A stretch of DNA of 6,417 nt from the NCBI GenBank assembly GCA_947460525.1, contig CANHIV010000065.1:1-6417 (forward strand), written 5' to 3'. The notes under the pieces were generated by a model. It was not told the DNA's origin. It did no database searches and was given only the letters and a program-made list of their open reading frames with translations. The stretch is from Flavobacteriales bacterium (GTDB taxonomy: Bacteria; Bacteroidota; Bacteroidia; Flavobacteriales_D; Sanyastnellaceae). A program made the translations under genes and the position numbers. Shown piece by piece: positions 1 through 5,815 of the stretch. The stretch's first letter is position 1. Each line of letters starts with the position of its first letter.

Positions 1-1155
1 CACTACTTTTCTTCCTCTCTTGGTGGTGAAGGTTTGAATCGCTGCTTCGTCTATGGCTGAAACTTTTCCGTTGTTGGGATCACGGTGGCTATAATCAAGA
101 CGTTGCACGCATCTTCCGCTGGGGGTGTAGTATTTGGCTACCGTTAATTTCATTTTGGTGTTGTAGGCAAGATCAACGGTTTGCTGTACCAGTCCTTTTC
201 CAAATGATTCTTTTCCAATGACCACGGCTCTGTCCAAATCTTGTAAACTGCCCGCTACAATTTCTGATGCGGAGGCGCTGAACTCGTCTATCAGAACAGC
301 CAACGGAATCTCAGTGTCGATGGGATCCACTTGAGCACCATATTGGTTTTTCCATTCAGCGATTCTACCGCGGGTTTCTACAATCGGAGATCCTTTTGGA
401 ACAAACAAATTGACGATGCTAACCGCTTCGCGCAACAATCCACCGCCGTTACCTCTTAGATCAAGAATAAGTCCCTCTATGTTCTGTTTTTTTAGATTTA
501 AAAATGCTTCTTTCACCTCCGTGCTTGCCGTTTGGGTAAAGCCATCCAATTTGATGTATCCTGTTTGGGTATTGGGAATTAAACCGTAAAATGGAACATC
601 TTTGTTTTTGATGTTCTCTCTTTTTACTTCAACGTTAATGGTTTCATTGTTCTCTCCTTTGATAACCGTAAGCTTCACCAAGGTTCCGGGTTGACCTTTG
701 ATCATATTGCCACTCTCATCATCGGTTAGTTTTGAAATGTCTTTTCCTTCGATGTGGGTGATGATGTCGCCAATTTTTAGTCCTGCTTTGTCTGCGCCAA
801 ATCCGGCATACACATCAGTAATCAGTATTTTTCCGTCACGTCTTTTGGTATTGATACCAATACCGCCGTACTGCCCAGTTTGCATGAAGGTGGCTTCTTC
901 AATTCTGGATTCGGGATAATATACGGTGTACGGATCCAATGAAGCCAACATGGCGTCAATGGCTTTTTTCATCAAAAAACCAGGCTCTGGTTCGTCGACA
1001 TAGCTTTCTTGCAGTGTGCGGTAAACATCGGTGAATATTTCGATGTTCTTGGTTATTTCAAACAAGGTATCTTTTACTTGCGCAGCTGTGGACACTATGG
1101 CCAACAACAAGGCAAGAAAGATGCGTGTGCTATTTTTCTTGAGAAGGTGTTTCAT
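1..1155 (-). CDS. S41 family (CtpA-type) carboxyl-terminal processing protease, secreted form; 3' end cut off by window edge
   Basis: The first 385 residues are present; the C-terminus lies beyond base 1. Residues 1-25 look like a Sec signal peptide (MKHLLKKN, a hydrophobic run RIFLALLLAIVS, then TAA before Gln26), so the mature protein is probably periplasmic. A PDZ domain spans about residues 95-180 (GGIGI; ADKAGLKIGDIITHIEG). The S41 core follows, with LDLRGNGGG at 231-239, SASASE at 293-298 and FGKG at 318-321. By the 25-residue Ser-Lys spacing of the family, the catalytic pair should be Ser295 and Lys320, with Gln324 as the accessory residue, so the enzyme looks active. Such proteases clip or degrade envelope proteins from the C-terminus. 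The ATG at 1155 lies inside the end of rnpA (26-base overlap), suggesting translation coupled to rnpA. It is a paralogue of the protease at 1531-3210. Its specific substrate cannot be told. Confidence 0.93.
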   Translation of the reverse strand, partial: MKHLLKKNSTRIFLALLLAIVSTAAQVKDTLFEITKNIEIFTDVYRTLQESYVDEPEPGFLMKKAIDAMLASLDPYTVYYPESRIEEATFMQTGQYGGIGINTKRRDGKILITDVYAGFGADKAGLKIGDIITHIEGKDISKLTDDESGNMIKGQPGTLVKLTVIKGENNETINVEVKRENIKNKDVPFYGLIPNTQTGYIKLDGFTQTASTEVKEAFLNLKKQNIEGLILDLRGNGGGLLREAVSIVNLFVPKGSPIVETRGRIAEWKNQYGAQVDPIDTEIPLAVLIDEFSASASEIVAGSLQDLDRAVVIGKESFGKGLVQQTVDLAYNTKMKLTVAKYYTPSGRCVQRLDYSHRDPNNGKVSAIDEAAIQTFTTKRGRKVV

Positions 1156-1534
1156 CCTTGGGAGTAGATTTCATTATTCGATCAATTTCCAGCAATGCGG
1201 CGCCTACTTTCTTGTACACATATTCGTATTCAGGAAGCTGCCTTCCAGTAAAGGTGAAGCACAAGTGCAAAGGGCCAGGAAGATCGTTTAAAATATTTTT
1301 CTGTAATCGATAACATTCGCGCAAATACCTTTTGATGGCATTTCTGTCATGCGCACGTTTGAAGTTTTTCTTGCTAACGGTAAACATCGCTTGTAAGCGA
1401 TGTTCGGTATTGATAGTAGGAACGTGATACAAGGCCAATAGGGCAGGAGAGCGCACAGCCTTGGCTTCTCGAAATAAATTCTCGATGCTTTTGCGGCTTT
1501 TTATTCGCTCTTCTTTTCCTAGTGTAAAGCTCAT
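1130..1534 (-). CDS. rnpA: Ribonuclease P protein component (RnpA)
   Basis: A 134-residue basic protein, close to the usual RnpA length (about 110-135). RnpA binds the catalytic RNase P RNA and helps it recognise the 5' leader of precursor tRNAs. The family signature is clear: an N-terminal stretch typical of RnpA (LGKEERIKSRKSIENLF), then the RNR motif region at about 54-76 (SKKNFKRAHDRNAIKRYLRE), with Arg64-Asn65, Lys68-Arg69 and Arg72-Glu73 in the expected spacing. A C-terminal tail (KSTPKDETPSQEK) looks disordered. The gene is not next to rpmH, its classic partner in many bacteria, but sits between two S41 protease genes. Its ATG overlaps the TGA of the upstream protease as ATGA (1531-1534), and its own end overlaps the next protease start by 26 bases. 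Translation is therefore probably coupled on both sides. No promoter of its own is visible. Confidence 0.95.
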   Translation of the reverse strand: MSFTLGKEERIKSRKSIENLFREAKAVRSPALLALYHVPTINTEHRLQAMFTVSKKNFKRAHDRNAIKRYLRECYRLQKNILNDLPGPLHLCFTFTGRQLPEYEYVYKKVGAALLEIDRIMKSTPKDETPSQEK

Positions 1535-3210
1535 TTTCTTTTTTTGCCGGGTTTGGTATCTGTTGATTTACCCGTAGCGACATCAATGGCCTTGAGGAGT
1601 TCCTCGTCATTTTTGTACATCACTTTTTCCAAAGTGTTGTCATCAAACAAATACCTCCCAATGGTTCCTTTGATTCTGGCTTTGATATCTCCTTTGGCCT
1701 TGTTCCAATCTTTGGTTTTCATTGTCGGCCATTCCTTTTTCATTCTGGTTTGAATGATACTGAGCATGGCTTCGGTGACTTTGAAACCATCGATATAGGC
1801 GGTTTCATTGGAAAATTCTTTCAGATATTTTTGATTGTTCGTGAAGTACTCAAAGCAGAAATCTCTAAGAATCCCTGAAAGAATGAGTTGGTTGATGACA
1901 AACACATTGGATGTGTCCAATGGAACAAATACCTCGGGAGTGATTCCGCCAGAACCATATACCACCTTGCCTCCAGGGGTGATGAATTTTAGCGTGTCTA
2001 TTTTTTGAATACTGTCTGAATTGAAAAGTTCACCATGCAAATAACGAGTTGTGAAATCGTCAGAATATTGTGTGCTATCGCTGTATGGTTTTTGAATACA
2101 ACGTCCTGTTGGGGTGTAGTAACGCGCAATGGTCAATCGGAATGCGCTTCTATCGGGAAGTTCGATTTCATGTTGCACCAAGCCTTTTCCAAAAGTTCGG
2201 CGACCTACTGTTGTGCTGCGATCCCAATCTTGAAGGGCTCCAGCAAATATTTCACTCGCTGAGGCTGAATTTTGGTCCACCAAAACCACCAGTTTCATGT
2301 CTTTGAATTCACCATCTCTTTGGGTGATGTATTGTTTTTTGCCGACATGCATGCCTTCTGTGTAAAGCACCAATTTGTCCTTGGGAAGGAAAGCTTCCGC
2401 CATTAAAAAGCTTTGATCCAAAAGTCCACCTCCGTTGCCGCGCAAATCAACGATCAATGTCTTGCAAGACTTGGCGCGCAGTTTACGCACGGCGGATTCG
2501 AATTCAGCAAAGGTATTTTGTCCAAATGATTCTACTTTCACATACCCCACCTCTGGAGCAATGACGAAATCAGCGGTCACACTTTCCAATGGAATACTTC
2601 CGCGTTTGATTTTGATCTCTTTGGACTCTTTGCCTCTGAGAATGTTCAGCGTTACTGAAGTTCCTGCTTTTCCTTTGATGAGTTTTTGAACTTGATCATT
2701 GGCCAGTTCTTTTTCGGTCAAAACCTTGTTGTCTACTTTTACAATTTTGTCACCCGTCATCAGGCCTGCCTTTTCTGCTGGGCCATCTTTCATGGTTTTG
2801 ACAACGCGCAATGTATCCTTGTAAATCATGAATTCCATCCCTATCCCTTGGTATTCACCTTGAATTTTTTCATTGGCTTGGGCAATTTCCTCCGGTGAGA
2901 TATAGTAGCTGTGGGGATCCAAGTGAGAAAGGATCGATTGAATAGCACCATCGATAAGTTGTCTTTTATCAACACTATCTACATAATTCTCTTCGATAAA
3001 ATCAATGAGGCTGACCAGCTTGTTTGGATTTTCCTCTGCACCGGTTTTAATGGTGAGTAGATTGGAATCCGCTAAGTAGGTTCCTATCAGAATGCCCACG
3101 ATTAATACCATTCCAAAGTACAAAGGTTGTGCAGTCGAGGGCTTAATGCGCTTTCTGCTCAACGGTGGAGCAGAAGGTTGGGGAGTATGATTTTCTGGGT
3201 GTTGTTCCAT
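1531..3210 (-). CDS. S41 family (CtpA-type) carboxyl-terminal processing protease, membrane-anchored form
   Basis: A 559-residue S41 protease. A proline- and lysine-rich N-terminal tail (about 1-29) precedes one hydrophobic segment at about 31-47 (YFGMVLIVGILIGTYL), which probably anchors the enzyme in the inner membrane with the protease facing the periplasm. Next come a PDZ domain (about 118-205; YQGIGMEF, GPAEKAGLMTGDKIVKVD) and the S41 core: VDLRGNGGG at 254-262, SASASE at 315-320 and FGKG at 340-343. Family spacing gives Ser317/Lys342 as the catalytic dyad with Gln346 nearby. After GGITPEVFVP (421-430), a tail of about 130 residues ends in KPGKKRK and has no domain I recognise. The reading frame is open upstream to 3348, but the ATG at 3210 is preferred: the extension has low-complexity, non-family sequence and overlaps the deaminase gene. 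The start is 11 bases after that gene's stop, so the two are probably cotranscribed. Confidence 0.94.
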   Translation of the reverse strand: MEQHPENHTPQPSAPPLSRKRIKPSTAQPLYFGMVLIVGILIGTYLADSNLLTIKTGAEENPNKLVSLIDFIEENYVDSVDKRQLIDGAIQSILSHLDPHSYYISPEEIAQANEKIQGEYQGIGMEFMIYKDTLRVVKTMKDGPAEKAGLMTGDKIVKVDNKVLTEKELANDQVQKLIKGKAGTSVTLNILRGKESKEIKIKRGSIPLESVTADFVIAPEVGYVKVESFGQNTFAEFESAVRKLRAKSCKTLIVDLRGNGGGLLDQSFLMAEAFLPKDKLVLYTEGMHVGKKQYITQRDGEFKDMKLVVLVDQNSASASEIFAGALQDWDRSTTVGRRTFGKGLVQHEIELPDRSAFRLTIARYYTPTGRCIQKPYSDSTQYSDDFTTRYLHGELFNSDSIQKIDTLKFITPGGKVVYGSGGITPEVFVPLDTSNVFVINQLILSGILRDFCFEYFTNNQKYLKEFSNETAYIDGFKVTEAMLSIIQTRMKKEWPTMKTKDWNKAKGDIKARIKGTIGRYLFDDNTLEKVMYKNDEELLKAIDVATGKSTDTKPGKKRK

Positions 3211-3221
3211 TTCACTAATCT

Positions 3222-3647
3222 TTAGGGTTGTGCAATTTGCAATACTTCTATGCCCGCATTCATTAAAAATGCAATGGCAGTATTGTCTTTGTATTCTTCC
3301 TTGTACACCAATCTTTTGATTCCAGCCTGAAGAATGAGCTTGCAGCAATCCTTGCAGGGAGATAATGTGATGTACAACGTAGAATCCTTGGCATTATTGG
3401 TGGATTTGGCCACTTTGGTAATGGCGTTGGCCTCGGCATGCAATACGTACCAATGGGTTTCACCATTGTCTGCCTCACAGGTGTTGGGGAATCCACTCGG
3501 GGTGCCATTGTACCCATCGGAAATGAGCATGCCATCTTTCACGATCAACGCGCCAACTTGCTTGCGTGTGCAATGGGAAAGCTTGGCCCATTCCACCGCC
3601 ATTTTCAAGTAAGCACGGTCATATCTTTCTTGTTTCTCTGGGGTCAT
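3222..3647 (-). CDS. dCMP deaminase family protein (zinc-dependent, ComEB-like)
   Basis: A 141-residue cytidine/deoxycytidylate deaminase-fold protein that should convert dCMP to dUMP, feeding thymidylate synthesis in the cytoplasm. Numbered from the ATG at 3647, the catalytic zinc motif is HAEANA (His70, Glu72) with SPCKDC (Cys98, Cys101). The segments CTRKQVGALIVKDG and GYNGTPSGFPNTCE match dCMP deaminases rather than cytidine or tRNA-adenosine deaminases. Cys26, Cys57 and His65 lie where phage T4 dCMP deaminase has ligands for a second, structural zinc; that assignment is inference. A GTG at 3668 gives seven more residues, but MTPEKQERYDRAYLKMA fits the family's start better, and the GTG overlaps a promoter-like box. 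This is the first gene of the run continuing into the protease, rnpA and second protease. Confidence 0.92.
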   Translation of the reverse strand: MTPEKQERYDRAYLKMAVEWAKLSHCTRKQVGALIVKDGMLISDGYNGTPSGFPNTCEADNGETHWYVLHAEANAITKVAKSTNNAKDSTLYITLSPCKDCCKLILQAGIKRLVYKEEYKDNTAIAFLMNAGIEVLQIAQP

Positions 3648-3667
3648 TGTCTTTTTGGCTATCTTCA

Positions 3668-3675
3668 CAAAAATA
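3668..3675 (-). promoter_or_regulatory. Candidate Bacteroidota -7 promoter box for the dCMP deaminase-protease-rnpA operon
   Basis: The minus strand reads TATTTTTG, a full match to the Bacteroidota -7 consensus TAnnTTTG. Transcription would begin about 4-5 bases further on, leaving an untranslated leader of roughly 15 bases before the ATG at 3647. I see no good TTG at 19-21 bases upstream, so the -33 element is weak or absent. No other promoter-like site is obvious for the four genes to the left. Confidence 0.45.
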
Positions 3676-3687
3676 GGGCGCGCAAGC

Positions 3688-3695
3688 TATATTCG
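3688..3695 (+). promoter_or_regulatory. Candidate -7 promoter box for the cobalamin adenosyltransferase gene
   Basis: TATATTCG matches the Bacteroidota -7 consensus TAnnTTTG with one change (C for the third T). It ends 28 bases before the ATG at 3724, a reasonable leader distance. No matching TTG is seen about 19 bases upstream. The site lies back to back with the minus-strand box at 3668-3675, with 12 bases between them, so the two promoters would overlap. This is a weak call. Confidence 0.3.
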
Positions 3696-3723
3696 CGTGA
3701 TAAAAATTAAATCGATTTTCGGC

Positions 3724-4266
3724 ATGAAGGTATATACCAAAACAGGGGATCAAGGGACTACAGGAATCTTGGGTGCCAAGCGACTAAAAAAGCATGATTT
3801 GCGAATCGAAGCTTATGGGAATGTGGACGAATTGAATTCACATATCGGCTTGTTGAATACGAAAATGAGTTCTGATTTTCATCAATGGGTGCAAGACAGT
3901 TTGTTCATTGTCGGCAGTTGGTTGGCGACAGAGCCGGGCATGGAGGATAAAATTACTTTGCCCAAAATTGGCGCAGCGGATATTGAACTTTTGGAAAAAA
4001 GGATGGATGAAATGGAGGCTGAATTGTCGCCCATCCAACATTTTATTTTACCGGGAGGCTCTTGGGAGGCGGCACAAGCACATATTATTCGTTGTGTATG
4101 CAGACGTGCCGAGCGCTCGGTATGGGCGTTGCACGAGCTAGAGGCAGTGCAGTTAGAAATCCCACAATTTCTCAATCGCCTCTCGGATTACTACTTTGTG
4201 TTGGCCAGGTGGGTGTTGAAGGAACAAGGTTTGAACCCGGTTTTTTGGATACCCGAAAAAAAATAA
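3724..4266 (+). CDS. pduO: PduO-type cob(I)alamin adenosyltransferase
   Basis: A 180-residue protein of normal length for the PduO/MMAB family, which transfers the 5'-deoxyadenosyl group of ATP to cob(I)alamin to make adenosylcobalamin. The N-terminal ATP-binding motif TKTGDQGTT is at residues 5-13. YGNVDELN is at 31-38, with Asp35 at the position of a conserved family residue. ILPGGS (108-113) is followed by Arg123, Arg127 and Glu130 in the RxxxRxxE spacing of the human enzyme's active site, and then LNRLSDYYFVLARW (150-163). The frame is open upstream to 3655, but the ATG at 3724 is chosen because it places the conserved motif at the very N-terminus and the extension has no family likeness. 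There are no B12 synthesis genes nearby, which fits a stand-alone corrinoid-activation enzyme serving B12-dependent enzymes elsewhere in the genome. It is divergent from the deaminase operon. The symbol reflects the family, not a pdu operon. Confidence 0.93.
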   Translation: MKVYTKTGDQGTTGILGAKRLKKHDLRIEAYGNVDELNSHIGLLNTKMSSDFHQWVQDSLFIVGSWLATEPGMEDKITLPKIGAADIELLEKRMDEMEAELSPIQHFILPGGSWEAAQAHIIRCVCRRAERSVWALHELEAVQLEIPQFLNRLSDYYFVLARWVLKEQGLNPVFWIPEKK

Positions 4267-4288
4267 AGTTCCTTTTTTGATGTTTTAC

Positions 4289-4318
4289 TTGTATTTTCCA
4301 TCTAAAATTTTACTTTCG
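4289..4318 (+). promoter_or_regulatory. Bacteroidota-type promoter (-33 TTG, 19-base spacer, -7 TACTTTCG) for the DUF2795 gene
   Basis: TTG at 4289-4291, then exactly 19 bases, then TACTTTCG at 4311-4318. This matches the Bacteroidota housekeeping promoter pattern (TTG-N19-TAnnTTTG) with one change in the -7 box. The expected transcription start is near 4322-4324, giving a leader of about 36-38 bases that is AT-rich and lacks a Shine-Dalgarno sequence before the ATG at 4360. It is the most complete promoter in the window, and it fills most of the 93-base gap after the adenosyltransferase gene. Confidence 0.6.
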
Positions 4319-4359
4319 CAGCAGGTTTCATAAAGTTTAACCCTTTTAAAACACTTACT

Positions 4360-4581
4360 ATGTACTGGACACTTGAATTAGCCTCTTACTTAGAGGATGC
4401 CCCATGGCCCGCAACAAAAGATGAGTTGATCGATTATGCCATGCGTGCTGGTGCTCCATTGGAGGTCGTAGAAAACTTACAACAAATAGAAGATGACGAA
4501 GAGGTCTTCGAAAGTATCGAAGATATTTGGCCGGATTATCCTACCAAAGAAGACTTTTTCTTCAACGAGGACGAGTATTGA
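4360..4581 (+). CDS. Small acidic DUF2795 family protein, function unknown
   Basis: A 73-residue protein beginning MYWTLELASYLEDAPWPATK. The TKDELIDYAMRAGAPLEVVENLQ stretch matches the helical core of DUF2795, a family of small bacterial proteins with no established function; from memory, close forms with the same IWPDYPTKEDFFFNEDEY tail are widespread in Bacteroidota. It is strongly acidic: 22 Asp/Glu against 3 Lys/Arg, with acidic runs at EDDEE and at the C-terminus. There is no signal peptide or membrane segment, so it is probably cytoplasmic. The acidity would suit binding a basic protein partner or mimicking nucleic acid, but that is speculation. It has its own promoter upstream and an intrinsic terminator 22 bases after the stop, so it appears to be a single-gene transcript of about 300 bases. 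The convergent aspartokinase gene ends only 4 bases away. Confidence 0.9.
   Translation: MYWTLELASYLEDAPWPATKDELIDYAMRAGAPLEVVENLQQIEDDEEVFESIEDIWPDYPTKEDFFFNEDEY
4505..4523. repeat. Short perfect inverted repeat inside the DUF2795 gene
   Basis: TCTTCGA (4505-4511) and TCGAAGA (4517-4523) form a 7-base-pair stem with a 5-base loop. It lies in the codons for VFESIED. On the minus strand it falls 63 bases past the aspartokinase stop codon, so it could shape the 3' end of that transcript, but no T-run follows on either strand. It may be chance in an acidic-codon-rich stretch. Confidence 0.3.
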
Positions 4582-4585
4582 TCCT

Positions 4586-5815
4586 TCAATGATTTTGAAT
4601 TACAAACCGGGCTGTTGTCCGGTTTTTTTGTTCCATCAATACCGTTCCTGACTCCCATTGTTTTAGATCTTCTGCTTTGTAATGACGCAGCGTTACCAAT
4701 TTTACGGGCGTGTTGTATCTTAAGTTGTACTTGCCTTTCAGCGCTTCTTGCATGTCCAAAAGTTTGTGTTCTTCACACTGCAAGCACATGGAAAAACTTC
4801 GCGCGCCATTTTCCATCATTTGTATTTTAATACCTCGATCATTGGCTGCCGAAAAAATTTCTTGCAAGTTGTCTTCAACAATAAAACTATAATCATTGGT
4901 TGAAATAGAAGCCAAAATTTGATTGTCCTTTTCAATGATGCAAGTTGGGTATTCTTCAACAGAAAATTGCCCTATACTAGTGCCTTTCTCGTTAGGTGAA
5001 ACAAAGGATTTGATGTGCAATGGAATCCCCGTTGGCTGCAGGGGTTGAATGGTTTTGGGATGGATAACACTGGCCCCGTAATAAGCCAGCTCTATGGCTT
5101 CTCCATAACTCACCAAGGGAATCAATGCGGCATCAGGATGCAGCTTGGGATCTGCGCTCAACATCCCTGCGACATCTTTCCAGATGGTGACACTCTCCGC
5201 AGCCAGACAGTTTGCAAAAATGGAGGCGGAGTAATCAGAGCCTTCTCTTCCCAATGTCGTCCAATTTTGATGATCAGTAGATCCAATGAATCCTTGGGTG
5301 ATGTAAACGCGATCTTTCGAAAGATTTTCAATTCGTTTTTTGGTCTCTTCCCAATTTACTCTTGCTTCTCTGTGACGTTGATCCGTGTGAATCAGTTTTG
5401 TAGCATCCAACCAATGGTGTCGGTAGCCTATGGCATTCCAATAATCGTGAATAATTGCGGTGGATAGTATCTCTCCAAATGGAATAATTTGATCGTATGT
5501 GCAATCAAATGTGCCCATTGCGTCTTTCTCTAAATGTTGAATAAGTTGGTTCCATTTTTCAATCCAAAAGCATTCGTCGTTGAGGTTCAATTCTTGCGCT
5601 ATGGCGTGGTGAAATTGGTACAATGCATCAAGTTTTTCAGACAACGGAAGTTTCAATCTCCATCCGTTATGAATTTCCTCCAAAGCGTTGGTAGACTTGC
5701 CCATTGCGGAGACAATGATGAGAAGATGCGGTCCGCCCATTTGTGAAATGGCGGTCATGTTTTTTACAGCATCTGCATTTTTTACACTGGCACCTCCAAA
5801 CTTGTAAATTTTCAT
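4586..5815 (-). CDS. lysC: Aspartate kinase (aspartokinase), monofunctional
   Basis: A 409-residue monofunctional aspartokinase that phosphorylates aspartate to aspartyl-4-phosphate, the entry step to lysine, threonine, methionine and diaminopimelate. The kinase domain shows KFGGAS at 5-10 (canonical KFGGTS), FGEILST at 113-119, TLGREGSDYSAS at 187-198 (canonical TLGRGGSDTTA), the nucleotide-site segment IWKDVAGMLSADPK at 211-224, and YYGASVIHPKTIQPL at 245-259. The first two departures recur in Bacteroidota enzymes as I recall them, so activity is still expected. The rest (about 290-409) is the regulatory part. One ACT unit is recognisable (about 299-375; LQEIFSAANDRGIKIQMM), while the second is short and degenerate, so which end product inhibits it cannot be read. 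The ATG overlaps the TGA of the acetyltransferase upstream as ATGA. No terminator facing its direction is evident after the stop at 4586. Confidence 0.95.
   Translation of the reverse strand: MKIYKFGGASVKNADAVKNMTAISQMGGPHLLIIVSAMGKSTNALEEIHNGWRLKLPLSEKLDALYQFHHAIAQELNLNDECFWIEKWNQLIQHLEKDAMGTFDCTYDQIIPFGEILSTAIIHDYWNAIGYRHHWLDATKLIHTDQRHREARVNWEETKKRIENLSKDRVYITQGFIGSTDHQNWTTLGREGSDYSASIFANCLAAESVTIWKDVAGMLSADPKLHPDAALIPLVSYGEAIELAYYGASVIHPKTIQPLQPTGIPLHIKSFVSPNEKGTSIGQFSVEEYPTCIIEKDNQILASISTNDYSFIVEDNLQEIFSAANDRGIKIQMMENGARSFSMCLQCEEHKLLDMQEALKGKYNLRYNTPVKLVTLRHYKAEDLKQWESGTVLMEQKNRTTARFVIQNH
4604..4629 (+). terminator. Intrinsic terminator of the DUF2795 gene, embedded in the 3' end of the convergent aspartokinase gene
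   Basis: AAACCGG (4604-4610) and CCGGTTT (4619-4625) pair perfectly around an 8-base loop, and the T-run extends to 4629 (seven T in all). The stem plus T-run works only on the plus strand; in the other direction the stem is followed by GTAATTC. It starts 22 bases after the DUF2795 stop and encodes about residues 396-404 of aspartokinase on the opposite strand. Confidence 0.75.

Noticed and set aside
1031..1291. 86-codon plus-strand open frame across the rnpA/protease junction
   Set aside because: It is antisense to two well-supported overlapping genes and has no domain or promoter evidence.
3211..3348. 46-residue N-terminal extension of the membrane-anchored S41 protease
   Set aside because: The extension is Cys/His-rich, unlike any S41 N-terminus, and would overlap the deaminase gene by over 120 bases. 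The ATG at 3210 fits the gene spacing and topology.
3334..3710. Two overlapping plus-strand open frames of about 90 codons opposite the dCMP deaminase
   Set aside because: They are antisense shadows of the deaminase coding sequence with no family likeness or promoter.
3655..3723. 23-residue N-terminal extension of the cobalamin adenosyltransferase
   Set aside because: The TKTGD motif sits at the extreme N-terminus in this family, and the extension covers the divergent promoter region.
4240..4280. Possible terminator after the cobalamin adenosyltransferase gene (A-run, T-run and GG/CC pairing around the stop)
   Set aside because: The pairing is almost all A-T with a bulge and has no GC-rich stem before the T-run at 4273-4278. 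It is not a credible intrinsic terminator, so how this transcript ends remains unclear.
4549..4563. GAAGA/TCTTC hairpin as a terminator for aspartokinase on the minus strand
   Set aside because: Only a 5-base-pair AT-leaning stem followed by three T on that strand; too weak.
5015..5467. 150-codon open frame on the plus strand, antisense to aspartokinase
   Set aside because: It lies wholly inside the well-supported aspartokinase gene, has no recognisable domain and no promoter, and reads as a chance open frame opposite a real gene.
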